A stretch of 37,912 nt of DNA from a virus, in IMG/VR virus record IMGVR_UViG_3300048833_000763, positions 1 to 37,912 of that record; one strand, given 5' to 3'. The notes under the pieces were generated by a model, which was given only the letters and a program-made list of their open reading frames with translations, was not told the origin of the DNA and searched no databases. Positions 1 through 10,400 of the stretch are shown here, one piece after another. The translations under genes and the position numbers were made by a program. Every line of letters starts with the position of its first letter. Position 1 is the stretch's first letter.

Positions 1-903
1 CTACATGAGTTCACCGACCACGATCTCAGACCAGTGGTACTTGTCGCCTGTGGCCTCGGTGATCCAGCCCAGGTCGCGGAAATGCCCATACACCCCGAGC
101 CGGTGCATCACGTGCACTGACCGGTTGCCGGCTCGATTACGCGTGCGCGGGAAAATCACCACGGGCTCGGTGGTACCGACCCGGAACTGCAGCTGCTGGA
201 TGTCCAGGATGGTCGGGTCTACCTCGGACCCATACGCATACTCAAAATCGACATCGATAGCCCGGCCAACGAACACCCGGCCGCGCGTCGCACGCGATGC
301 GTAGCCCTGGCGGCCCTTCGACACCCGCATCGTCCCTGCGTCCTCGACCTGACCCTTCCAGCCTGTGGCGATACCGTGCGGCAGCCACCAGAGCGGCCCT
401 GCCCACAATCCGCCAGCCGCCATCGTCAGCGTGCCGCCCTCAGCTCCCATCGGCGCCGTGATCTCAAGCGTGACCCAATAGCCGTCGACAACACCTGCCT
501 CCAGAATGGCCCAGAGGTGATTCGGGAAATCCCCGCTCGGTCGCTCCCACTGCGTCAGTGTCTGGCTGACTACGTCTCCGGCACCACTCACACCGAGCAC
601 CGACAGGTCGACGATGATCGAGGTCGCAGCCGGGGCAGACAGCGCGTAGTTGAGCAGGCCGATCAGCTGAATCATCGACGCCCTAGACTCATCCACAAAC
701 CAGTGCAGCACGATGCTCGCGTTCGAGAACGCGCCTGCGCTAGCCGTGATCGTGACGCGGTCCGACAGCTGAGAGGTGCCGAGCGCCGACAGGCTGCCAG
801 CCGCTACCGTGCCCTCATCCAGCTGCCATGTCGCATCGGTCTCGTAGAGCACCAGGTTGCGCCACGCCAGCAGAAAATTCGCGTCCGCTACGCCCGTTGT
901 CAT
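1..903 (-). CDS. Phage tail-tip protein, 300 aa
   Basis: This is the last late gene in the window. Its TAG stop occupies the first three bases. The ATG (901-903) overlaps the TGA of the upstream 703-aa tail gene as ATGA, so the two are translationally coupled. The protein is rich in beta-strand-type sequence and aromatic residues and has no signal peptide or TM segment. I do not recognise a specific domain. Its place downstream of the tape measure and two other tail-tip candidates suggests a structural component of the distal tail or baseplate. Similar-length hypothetical tail proteins follow the DUF2163-like position in many siphoviral Mu-like phages, but this family match is unverified. Receptor-binding or fibre genes are probably further left, outside the window. 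Confidence 0.75.
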   Translation of the reverse strand: MTTGVADANFLLAWRNLVLYETDATWQLDEGTVAAGSLSALGTSQLSDRVTITASAGAFSNASIVLHWFVDESRASMIQLIGLLNYALSAPAATSIIVDLSVLGVSGAGDVVSQTLTQWERPSGDFPNHLWAILEAGVVDGYWVTLEITAPMGAEGGTLTMAAGGLWAGPLWWLPHGIATGWKGQVEDAGTMRVSKGRQGYASRATRGRVFVGRAIDVDFEYAYGSEVDPTILDIQQLQFRVGTTEPVVIFPRTRNRAGNRSVHVMHRLGVYGHFRDLGWITEATGDKYHWSEIVVGELM

Positions 904-3011
904 GCGTCTCCACTCCCCCAACAGCGCAGTACGCACGTCGTGTCGCCGACGCGCGCATCAATATTGATGAATCGCAGCGGTCGGCCGTCGTTGCAGCCAA
1001 ACCGGTTACGCACCAGCGTGAGCTTCTGGCCCGGCTTAAGCGCCGCGACCTGCGCGTCCGACATCAGCACTGGCACGCGAAAATTCTTGCGCGGCACGTC
1101 GGCGGGATACAGCACAGACAGATAGTCAGCAGCGGACTGAATGTTGGCCGGATCGTCGAGCAGCGTGGCGATGCCAGACTCGCTAGCCGCCGACACCGCC
1201 GCGCCCTGCCGGCGACGCAGATCCAGGCCCACAGGGTCAGTAGCGGTGCATCGCACGCGATAGTCGGCTGCCAGCATTGCTCGGTCCGCATCGACCACCG
1301 CGTCGACGAACTCGGACGGGCCGTAGCGATACCAATTGCGCTGCCCGGCAACCGTTGTACTCAGCCCAGGCGCCAGGTCGGCGGATACCTCAATGCCGCC
1401 GTCGAGCATCGATTCGGTGATCGTCAGTACACTGTCGTCGGCAGGATCCTCGGGCGGAACCAGGTAGCCAAACGCGAACCGCCCATCCGGGGTGATGTAG
1501 TACCAGCCGTAGATGCTGTCGAGCACCCAGCGCATCACTTCCTTCACTGTCGTCGCGCTATCTGTCCAGTAGCTGACCGGCCACGGCCGGGCCGCGCGCA
1601 GCGCCTCGATCGAGTCGGCATCGACGCGATCGGAGCTGATGCCGGCGCGCGCCAGCAGCTGCTCGATGACATCAGCGACCGTTCCGCCGGAGGCAACTCT
1701 TGAGAGGCGGACATTGTCGATCAGTGCTGCGATGTCGCCCTCGTCGCCACCGTACGCTGCCGCACCGGCACTGATGACCAGGCGCCCCGCGGCCGGCGCG
1801 GTGAACTCACCGGACAGCGCATCCGCGGTTGTCGCGACGATGAGCGCCAGCGTTACGTACTCGCCGGGCAACAGTGACGTGGGCTCGAAAAACACCTGCA
1901 GCACTTCATGACCATCGGCGTGTGCGCAGGTCGCGTCGACATCCATGCTCCACGAGTAGCGCTGCCCGGCCACCAGGGTGGTTGGGAATCGCAGGCGCGC
2001 AAACACACTTGCGCCGCCGGGGTACCCGGTCTTGCTCGCAGTCAGCTCCGCAGCGCCAGCATCCCAGACCGCAGCGGCCGCGCCACCACCGGTGATGTCT
2101 GTGATGACGTCCCAGTCGGCCAAATCAGTACCGAAGTCGCCCTCAGCAGACCCGATGATTGACTCCGATGCGGCCGAGGTGACGCTGACATCAGCCACCA
2201 CCCGGCCCTCCGGCAACTGCAGCAGCTCGATGCCGTGCACCGGTGGGTCAGCGATGCGATAGCCGTCGCCCGGGTCGGTACCCACAACCAGCACCGCGCC
2301 CGAATCCCGCACCGTGGCGATGCTGAACGCGTCACTGTCGTGGACGTCGTACTCATAGTCGACGCCATCAATCAGCGTGATCGGGCAGCTGAGCGGATTG
2401 CCGATAGCAACGGGCCGACAGCGCCCAACAACAGCGTCATCGGCATCGCCGGCCTCATAGAGCACGCTCTGCAGCGGCACATCGAGCAGCGTCTCCAGGC
2501 CGCCAGTGACGATCCTCAGCGTCTCCTCTCCGCGCCCTTCAAGATCCGTGACAATGCTCGTCGCCACTTGAATGGCCTCGCTCATCGGCGCATCGGCTGC
2601 TACGCGAAACACACGCGCAATGCCGTCACTCACCGGACCGACCGCCAGCCCATCTAGCGCGCCGTCGACATTGATGGCCTCGATGTTGCCAACACCGGCA
2701 CTCCGGCCGCCGTCGCGCTGACGCCAGAACAGGGTGTCAACCCCGCGGGAATAGGCGATGTCGCCGGTCAAGCGCGCGTCGTGCCAACGCGTGCCATTGT
2801 CCCCGTACTCAGCGTCGGCCAGGTAGAAAACCGTGCTGCCCAGCTGCAGCTGCACCACCGTGGTCATCCGCGCGTGTGATGACGCCGGCAGACCTGGCGG
2901 CACCGGCGGCAACGGCGCGAGATCGCCACCAGCATCGGTAAACGATGGCGGCGAATAGCCGGTCGTGATCGACCCGCCCGCATCGGTGTACGCCGGCGGC
3001 GTGTAGCTCAC
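900..3011 (-). CDS. Large tail-tip/baseplate protein, 703 aa
   Basis: The start is a GTG at 3009-3011 that overlaps the previous gene's TGA (GTGA). A longer reading is possible but would run through that gene. The N-terminus has two degenerate copies of a short motif, YTPPAYTDAGG and YSPPSFTDAGG, followed by a Pro-rich linker; such motifs resemble flexible connectors in tail-tip proteins. The rest is a long beta-rich region with many Asp-Gly and Gly-Asp turns. The position after the tape measure and small tail proteins, plus the size, suggests a distal tail or tail-hub protein analogous to DUF2163-type or gpJ-adjacent proteins. The exact family is not recognised. Confidence 0.75.
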   Translation of the reverse strand: MSYTPPAYTDAGGSITTGYSPPSFTDAGGDLAPLPPVPPGLPASSHARMTTVVQLQLGSTVFYLADAEYGDNGTRWHDARLTGDIAYSRGVDTLFWRQRDGGRSAGVGNIEAINVDGALDGLAVGPVSDGIARVFRVAADAPMSEAIQVATSIVTDLEGRGEETLRIVTGGLETLLDVPLQSVLYEAGDADDAVVGRCRPVAIGNPLSCPITLIDGVDYEYDVHDSDAFSIATVRDSGAVLVVGTDPGDGYRIADPPVHGIELLQLPEGRVVADVSVTSAASESIIGSAEGDFGTDLADWDVITDITGGGAAAAVWDAGAAELTASKTGYPGGASVFARLRFPTTLVAGQRYSWSMDVDATCAHADGHEVLQVFFEPTSLLPGEYVTLALIVATTADALSGEFTAPAAGRLVISAGAAAYGGDEGDIAALIDNVRLSRVASGGTVADVIEQLLARAGISSDRVDADSIEALRAARPWPVSYWTDSATTVKEVMRWVLDSIYGWYYITPDGRFAFGYLVPPEDPADDSVLTITESMLDGGIEVSADLAPGLSTTVAGQRNWYRYGPSEFVDAVVDADRAMLAADYRVRCTATDPVGLDLRRRQGAAVSAASESGIATLLDDPANIQSAADYLSVLYPADVPRKNFRVPVLMSDAQVAALKPGQKLTLVRNRFGCNDGRPLRFINIDARVGDTTCVLRCWGSGDA

Positions 3012-3367
3012 CCCGGGTGCACTCCAGGGATGAAGTAGCCCTTTTCGCCTGCAGTCGCGCCCCGAATCCACACAAGATAACCGTCAGTTCGCGCACTCAA
3101 TCCTGTGAATGCGTACGTCCCGTCGCTGCCGCTTGTTGTCGTAGCAACCAGCACCCCGGTGGCCATGTCGAGAAGCCACACCGGCCGCGCGGCCGGCGCT
3201 GAACCGACAAGCACCAGCCCGTTCGGGGAGTCGCCGCCGATGCGGAGCGCGCCGGTCGGCAACACGAAACCGGCCGCACTGAACAACGGGCGCACGGTCG
3301 CAACCTGAGTCAACGGAATCTGAACCGCAGTCCCGGGGGTCTGTGGCGGTGCAAGCACGGTGGCCAT
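3008..3367 (-). CDS. Small virion protein with carboxypeptidase-regulatory-like beta domain, 119 aa
   Basis: The ATG at 3365-3367 overlaps the preceding TGA as TGATG. In the C-terminal half, residues about 60-110 read as a transthyretin-like or CarboxypepD_reg-like beta sandwich: a hydrophobic strand, then ATTTSGSDGTYAFTGLS, then YLVWIRG. The motif DGTYxFxGL is typical of that fold. Such domains are common add-ons in phage tail and decoration proteins and may bind surface carbohydrate. The gene sits between two other tail-tip candidates, so it is probably a tail accessory protein. The domain assignment is by eye from the motif; function is inferred. Confidence 0.7.
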   Translation of the reverse strand: MATVLAPPQTPGTAVQIPLTQVATVRPLFSAAGFVLPTGALRIGGDSPNGLVLVGSAPAARPVWLLDMATGVLVATTTSGSDGTYAFTGLSARTDGYLVWIRGATAGEKGYFIPGVHPG

Positions 3368-4221
3368 CAGTCGTACTGCATAGCCAAGCGGACACCGGGC
3401 TGAGCTGTTGGCAGCGTTCCCTCAGTGCCCCCGAGTGTCAGGTAACTCCGCGACGTTGCCCCAACGGGAGTTTCTGCGAACGCCGCCTCAGAGCTAAGGT
3501 CTGAGTCCATGTACAGCAGGACCTGCGGAATGCACAGATACTCCGGCTGCAACCCATAGACGCGGACGACAGTCGCCTCGCCGCCGACAAGCATTGTCGT
3601 TCCGCCTGTTGGCAACGATGCCCAATACGTGCTGTCAGCGACGGCCGAGGAGATAAATGTCGTTCTAGTCAGGGACGTCGAAGACGAGACAAACAGGTAG
3701 AAGCCGGTCGCGGTCGGGGTTCCGCTTGCGTCAGTCGTTCTGCAGACGAGCACTGCGCCGAGGCATGAACCTGCAATTGCACCTCGGTGCAGGATCATTG
3801 CTACGTAGCCCGCGTTAGCGCAGTAAAACGACGGCGTTGTTGCGACCACAAGGTTTCCCGTCCCGCCCGTTGCATTCGCGCGGGAGAACATGACACCCGT
3901 AATCGTGCCGGCCCCATCTGATCCGGAGCCGATAGTCACGTAAAGAATGAATTTTGCGGCGAGGGCGGTGCCTGTGTACCACTCAAATTTGACGTAGCAC
4001 GGTTTTGACGCATGAAGCGAATCGTCCAAATACCTGATTTCGTAGCCTATGAACGTGCTCGTAGTGCCCGGCAACGTAACTGTCGACCAGTCAATCTGCC
4101 CCGTGTCCGTTGACCGTGGGAATCCGACCAAGTCACACGCGTCGGCGTGCGCTTGGCCCATCGCTCGGAACTCCGTGTTGTTGGCGCAGGACGCCAATAC
4201 TGTCGTGCTTGTTGCAGTCAC
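3367..4221 (-). CDS. Tail/virion protein, 284 aa, lower-GC gene
   Basis: It starts at GTG 4219-4221, with a strong GGAGGAG Shine-Dalgarno just upstream and a TAGTG overlap with the preceding small ORF. The N-terminal segment (FRAMGQAHADACDLVGFPRSTDTGQIDW) resembles a module seen at the start of various phage tail or virion proteins, where an FRxxG motif is followed by a DTGQIDW-like turn. The rest is Ser/Thr/Gly-rich and beta-like, with five or more Cys, unusual for this phage. Base composition is clearly lower in GC than in neighbouring tail genes and codon use is more relaxed, suggesting recent acquisition or diversifying exchange. Role inferred: distal tail or host-contact protein. Confidence 0.7.
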   Translation of the reverse strand: MTATSTTVLASCANNTEFRAMGQAHADACDLVGFPRSTDTGQIDWSTVTLPGTTSTFIGYEIRYLDDSLHASKPCYVKFEWYTGTALAAKFILYVTIGSGSDGAGTITGVMFSRANATGGTGNLVVATTPSFYCANAGYVAMILHRGAIAGSCLGAVLVCRTTDASGTPTATGFYLFVSSSTSLTRTTFISSAVADSTYWASLPTGGTTMLVGGEATVVRVYGLQPEYLCIPQVLLYMDSDLSSEAAFAETPVGATSRSYLTLGGTEGTLPTAQPGVRLAMQYD

Positions 4222-4391
4222 TATCTCCTCCCCGTTCTGATCGCGTCGGTCTGCCGATCAACAGCAGCCGACTGGCGCTGCGCGCTCTCGCGCGTCGCGG
4301 TCTCTAGTTGTTGCAAGCGCTGGTCCAGCCGCCGCGTGTACTCGTCGCCCTCGCGACGCTCGCGGCGCAGTTCGCGCAGCTCGGCGACCAT
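4221..4391 (-). CDS. Small coiled-coil protein or 3' half of a frameshifted gene, 56 aa
   Basis: In this frame the region encodes a charged heptad-rich protein, MVAELRELRRERREG..., that ends TGRR at a TAG overlapping the next gene's GTG. Its amino-acid character (Leu/Arg/Glu/Gln heptads) is far more protein-like than the overlapping frame, which is Arg/Ala-rich and ends in VGCC. There is no good ribosome binding site before the ATG at 4389-4391, and an in-frame TGA lies about 15 bases upstream. Either it is translated by coupling from the overlapping ORF that starts at 4479, or the two ORFs are one gene joined by a +1 shift near CCC-AAT-G. Confidence 0.5.
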   Translation of the reverse strand: MVAELRELRRERREGDEYTRRLDQRLQQLETATRESAQRQSAAVDRQTDAIRTGRR

Positions 4392-4479
4392 TGGGGCCGT
4401 TGATCAGCTCGTCGGTCCAGGCGCGAAAGTCGGCGTCGTTTGTGTTTGCCATCGAACTTGAGTAGGTCTTCGCGGTCAT
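4258..4479 (-). CDS. Small ORF after tape measure, 73 aa; likely 5' part of a frameshifted gene
   Basis: The ATG (4477-4479) has a strong AGGAG Shine-Dalgarno contained in the last codons of the tape-measure gene, so translation almost certainly begins here. The first 30 residues (MTAKTYSSSMANTNDADFRAW then TDELINGP) look like real protein and resemble the FRAW/FRAM start of the next gene. After about residue 30 this frame becomes Arg/Ala-rich, while the +1 frame opens a clean coiled coil (4221-4391). The product is therefore either a 73-aa protein or, more plausibly, an 86-aa fusion made by a +1 frameshift or split by an indel. Confidence 0.5.
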   Translation of the reverse strand: MTAKTYSSSMANTNDADFRAWTDELINGPNGRRAARTAPRASRGRRVHAAAGPALATTRDRDARERAAPVGCC

Positions 4480-4483
4480 CAAT

Positions 4484-7400
4484 TCATCTCCTAAAACTAT
4501 CAATCTGTCGATTGAGCGTGCGGTTGTGCTCGTCGCCGACGCGAGCGAGCGTCGACTCAGCCCGGTCAACTCGCTCAACGAGTTTCTCAAGCGTCGACTG
4601 CTGCTCGCGCATCGCGGTCAACACCGCACGCAGCAAAGCGTCCGGGGCCGGGTCAACACCTGCGCTACTCGTGTTTACCGGCGGCGGTACGAGAATCGGA
4701 ATGCCCTCGCGACGGAAGAAATCGCTCACCGAGGCCGGAAACACCATTTCGCCCTGGTGCAGGTACGCAATGCCGTCGCTCGGCACGTACGACGTGCCCA
4801 CCGCATAGCCCGGCGGAGGCGTGACAGTGCCGCCACCAGGCGCCAGTGGACCGCGCGGCTGCAGGGGCAGCGACCCGCCCAGCGCGAGCACCGCGGACTC
4901 GATCCCAGCCAGGCTGAACGTATGCGCCTGTAGCTCGGCGAGGCTGCTGCCAGCCGTGGCATCCAGGCTGGCCAGATGGCCCAACTCGGTGACCGGGTCA
5001 GCAGGCTCGATGCGCGCAAAAAACGGCGCCAGCATGTCGCGCAGCTCGGGCGCCATCAGTGCGATCGCAGTTTCCATGTCCGCTATGCCAGCCTCGACAC
5101 CCGCGGTATCGCCGAGCGCAGCCGCCTCCTCGACGTTGCGCAACAACGGCTCCAGCAAGTCACGCTGCCCGGCCGGCAAGCGCGCGATCTGCGACTCCAA
5201 GGCGTCATTGAGCAGGCTTTGCGCATCAGCCAGGCTGCCGAGTGAAATGCCGACGCTGGCAGCCAGGTCGGTCAGCTCAACGCCCATGGCCGAGGCAATT
5301 CCAGCCAGTTGTGTGGCCGTCGCGACCGTCATGTCGCTGAGGTTGACACCCAGCTCCGCCACGAGGTCGGACATCGAGAACCCGAGCGTCGCCTCGATCT
5401 CCGAGAGCGGCCGCTCGTTGGCACTCATCATGTCGCGGATCACCGCGGTCAGTTCCTGCGCCAGCGCCAGGCGCTCAGCAGCTGCCTGCTCGGAGAGGAT
5501 GCGCTCGCGCTCGGCCTGCAGCGCCGACAGATCTCCGGACGCGCCACCGCCGCCACCGCCGCCGCCCGTGCTGCTGTTGCCGCCGGGGTTCGGCAACGGC
5601 TGCTCGAACACCATATCGGCGAACTCACGCATGCGGTCGATGATCGAGTCGCGCAGGTCGAAGAACCCGCGACTCGATCCGTAGACATCGCGCCCGAGGC
5701 GCAGGATCTGATCTGCCAGTTGCGGCAACCGTCCAGCGGCCTCAGCGTCGCCGCCCTCGGCGGCCGCACGCTCGCGCTCGAACAGTGCCAGCGCCTCGGT
5801 CAACTGATCCTTCGGGCGCAAGCCGGACAACTCGCTCGCCATAACCCCATCGAGCCAGTCACGGATCCGTTGCTGCGCGGCAATCTGCGCCTGCACCGCC
5901 TGATCCGTCGCCTGGGTCACTTCGCTCATGCCGCCGGCAGTGTCGGATGCCCAGCCGCTGATGCCGCCGCTCATCGCGGCGATCTGCGCATCGATCTGTT
6001 CCAGCTGCGACCCAAACAACTGCCCGACGATGTCGCGACCGCGCGCCTGCAGCCGCGCCATCGCCTCAGCGGCGCGGATCGAAGCGACTTCGTGCGCCAG
6101 TGCCAGATCCTGCTCGGCCGCCGCCTGCATGCCCGCGGCCCGCGCGGCGGCGTTCAGCGCATCGGTCGTCTGGCGCGTCCAGCGGCCGATTTCCTGCATC
6201 TCGCGCTGGTACTCAGATAGCCCACCCGCGCTGGCCAGCTCGTCATTCAGACCGCGCACCAGGCCAACGTAGTCGCGGTACGCAGCCGCCTGCTCGTCGA
6301 GTACGGCGCCCATCTCCGCTGCACTCAGTGCGCGAATCTGCGCCAGCTGCGCCTCGGAGGCGCCCAGCTCGGTCGCGGTCGCGATGAGGGCATCCATCTC
6401 GGTGCCGATAGCCTGCAGGCGTTCGGCAAATGTCAGCGACGGCGCGAACTCGGCCAGGCGTTCAGTCACGCCGGCCATCAGCTCCTCAAGCGACGTACTG
6501 ACGCCGCCGATGGCGTCGCCCGCCTGCCCGGAGAGGTCGATCAGCACGCCCAGCGCCTCGGCCAGACGGAGCATCTCAACGACGCCCTCTGCGCTCAGCG
6601 TTGGCAGCATCGATTCGAACATCTCGCGGAACGCGGCCGCGCCGGTGTCGCCCGTGAAATCGGACAGATTGAGCCCAGCTTCCGTGAACATCGCCGCCGC
6701 GCGCTCGGTAGCCTGGGCGATCTGGATTTCGAGGCGCTCGGACTCTGAGTAGAACGTCTCGTAGTAGGCATTCCAGAGCCCTGCTGCCTGCTCAAGCCCG
6801 CCCGCGGCTGTGACCATGTCGGCCGCAAACGCGATCAGCTCCATGCGCGTGCCGTCGAACGCCTGCCCGGTCATCTCCAGCGCCAGCTCGTACAGCTGGG
6901 TGCCCGCCATCAGCCGGGCGTAGGTCTGCCCGAGGTCCTCCGTTCCCTGGCGATACTCCGCCATGAAGTCGGCGACCTCAGTCAACGATCCTGTGATCTC
7001 GCCCGCGTCGATGATGCGTTCGATCTGCAGGCCATCCGCGAGGCGCTGCACGCGCTCCTCCAGCGTGTCCGCGGCACCCACGAACTCCTGCACGTCTGCC
7101 GACATCTCGCTGAGGATCGCGGCGAATCGCACGTCCAGCGCTTCGGCCATTGTCGCCGAGCCATCGCGAAACGTGTCGTTGACGGCCGACAGTCGCTCGC
7201 GGACACCAGCGAGCTGTTCCTCGTCGAGGAAGCTCGCAATCAGATTGTCGAACTGCGCAATCTGATCGGCGATCTCCTGGCTTTCCGGTGCATTTCGGCC
7301 CAAGTCCTCGGTGCGGACAAAAATGTTGCCGAGCTGAGACTGCGCGCGTCCCTCGCTCAGGCGGTCGCCGGAGAACTCAGAGCTGCGAACACGCAGCAGC

Positions 7401-10400
7401 GGGTTCTTCTCAAATGCGCCGGCCAGCAGCGTGCCGACGACGGCGCCGATGATCGTGCCGATGACCGGCACGACTGAGCCGAGCTGCGCACCGAGGATCG
7501 TGCCGGATGCGCCAGCAGCGCCCGCCAGGCCGCTGCCAATGAGGCCAGCGCCAGCAGCGCTGGATGCGAAGGTGAATCCGCCAATGGCGCCGCCGAGGGC
7601 GCCCATGCCGCGATTGCCCGTCGACGCGCCGGCCAACAACGCCAGCGGGCCAAGGAACTGGCCGAAGCCGGAGATCAGGCCGGTGGCGCCGAGGCCACCG
7701 CCGGTGCTGCCGCCACCGAGCAGGCTGAGCAGGCCGCCGTTTCCGCCCTGACCCAACATCGCGCCCAGCATCGACTGCTGACCGCCAGCGCCCGCTGCAG
7801 CAGCCAGGCCGGGGAAACTCCCGCCGAAGGCACTCGCCATCATGCGCAGCACGGCGGACTGCGCCAGCTGCTGCGCGAGATCGCGCAGCGTGTCTTTGAA
7901 CAGGTCTTTGACGCCGCGCATGCCGCGACTCATCGCGTTGACCAGGTCGCCGCCGAAATCGGTCCACGCGCGCTGACTCGCTTGGGTCGACTCGCGCGCC
8001 TCATGGGCGGCGTCGATCACCTCGTACAGCCCGGCCACCTGCTTGCGAAGCGACTCCTGCATCGCCGGACTCAGCGCGAGCGACTCGTTCGTCTCTTCGT
8101 TGACACGACCCTTGGCGTCAGCGACAGCTCGCAGCACGATCTCCTCGACGCGCCGCTGCTCTGTTGTCATCGACGCCAGGCGCGCCTCTTCCTCCAAGCT
8201 CGCCAGGAGGTTGCCGACCACATCATTTGCTTGCCGCTGCGCTTCCTTCTGCCGCTCGATCGATGCGGTATTGGTGTCAAGCGCAACGGTTGCCGCGCGC
8301 ACTGCGGCATCCTGCTGCCGGAAGATTTCAACCAGCGGCTTGCCTTCCTCGCCCAGCGCCTGACTGGCTACCACCGCGGCATCCGTAGCCGCCGTGATGT
8401 CCGCCAGCGCATCCTCGTAGTCCATCCACGCGCGCTGGGCTGGCGTTGCTACATCTGCAGTGAGGCTGCGGGTGATGCGGGCGAGCTGTTCCAGCGCTCC
8501 TTCCTGCTCGCGCGCCGCCGCCGTCAGGTCGCGCACTTCCTTCTTGAGCTCGCGCGGTGCCACCTGCATGCCCTTGTACTGCCGCTCTAGCCCAGCGAGC
8601 TCGGCGATCAACCCCTCGACCCGCTTTGCCTCCTCGGGATTGACGATGCTGAGATCGGCCAGCTTCAGCCGCGCTACCGCCTCGGCACCGCCCTGCAGGT
8701 CCGCGATTCGCTCGCGCATCGAGCCGATCTGTGTCGTGAGATCAGCGACGAATGCGTCGATTCCTACCTGGTTGGCGAACGCAGCGCGAGCCTTGGCACC
8801 GGCCAGGTCAATCTCGATCCCGAAAGCGCGCAGCACAGACCCCGCCGGCACAAACCGGTCTATGGATGCGACCATGTCGGCCACATCGTTGCGGATCTGC
8901 GCCGAGGCGCTCTCCAGCGTCATGCCACGCTTGGCCAGTTCAAATTCCGCGCGAGCCTCCTGCAGCGCGGGCCGCAGTTGCGCGAGCGCGGTGGTAGCCG
9001 ATTCGATCGACACCGCGTCGAACATGTCCTGCGCTTCGCCGACCTGACCGATTCCCTGACCTGCGCGGCGCGCGCGCACGTCGATCTCGCGCTCGAGCGC
9101 CGCAATGCGCATTTCCGACGCCTGCACCTCGGCAGCGGCAGCACTGATGGCCTCATCCCGCATGGCACCGGTAGACGAACGCACCTTGTCGATCGCCGCC
9201 GCCAGAGACTCCGACGTCTTCTCGGCCTCGGTCTGCTGGGTGGCCAGGTAATACACGCCGTACGCTGTGCCCAGCGCCACGGTCACCCAGCCACCCATGA
9301 GCGCGAACAACCCGCGGCCAGCAGTGGCCACCAGCCCCATGCCTGTGGCCAGCGCGCCCATGCGGGTGGCATTGGCCGCAGTGTTCGCCGCAAGCGCTCC
9401 CTGGGCAGCCGTGCTGGCGGCCAGCGCGCCAGCCTGGCGCGCGCCAGCCGTCGTGGACGCAGTCTGTGCGGTCGCCAACGCAATCTGCGCACTGGTCTGC
9501 TGGGCCAATACGCCCGACTGAGCGCGACCCAGGGCCGCCAATTCCGTGCTGATGGCAGTCAACCGAGTCCGAGCAGCAGACAGTCGATCGGTGGCGTCCT
9601 CATTAGCACGCAACGCGGCGGATAGCGTCGCCATGCTGCTCGTGGCGGCGATTGTCCGTTGGGCCGCCGCCTGGTCAGCGGCGGCCAGGCTCAGCTTGGC
9701 CGTCTCCTGGGCACGCGCAGCCTGCACCACTTGCATGGTGCGGTTGATGTCAGCCAGCTGCGCCGCAGCACGGCTCTCGGCCGCGCGCGCGGCCTGCAAG
9801 CTGTTCGCGGCCTCCGTCGCCGCGCGAGCGCTGCTTGACGCAGCGATCCGCAGATCCGTGGTGGCCACCATCTCTGCCCACGCCGACTGAGCCGCGCGGG
9901 CTTGAATGAGGTTCGCCATGTAGGCCGCCGAACCCTGCGCCAGGCGCGAGAACACCGCGACACCAGACACAACGGCCAGCGCGCCAATTCCGGTTGCAAT
10001 GGTGTCGATCGCACCACTGGCCACCAGGTCTCGTAGCGCGGTTGTCAGACCCGTGGCGCCCTGCGCCAATGTGGTCATGAAGCCGGCATTGCCGATCGCC
10101 GCTTCCAGATCCGTTATGGCGTTGCCCAGGCGTGCAAAATCCGCCGCGGGCAATTCGGCGGCAGCACGCGCACCTGCACCGTACAGCTCGTCCAGCCGCT
10201 GCGACAGCTTCGGGAGAAGTTCCTCGGCCGTGACCTGGCCGGTGTCCAGCAGCTTGTTGAGTTCCGCCTGGGTGACGCCCATTGCCTCTGCGGCAATGCG
10301 GAACGCGCCGGGCAGGCGCTCGCCGAGCTGGCCCTTTAGCTCCTCGCTCTGGACCGTGCCCTTGCTGATCATCTGTTCCAGCGCGCGAAGCGTGCCCTCT

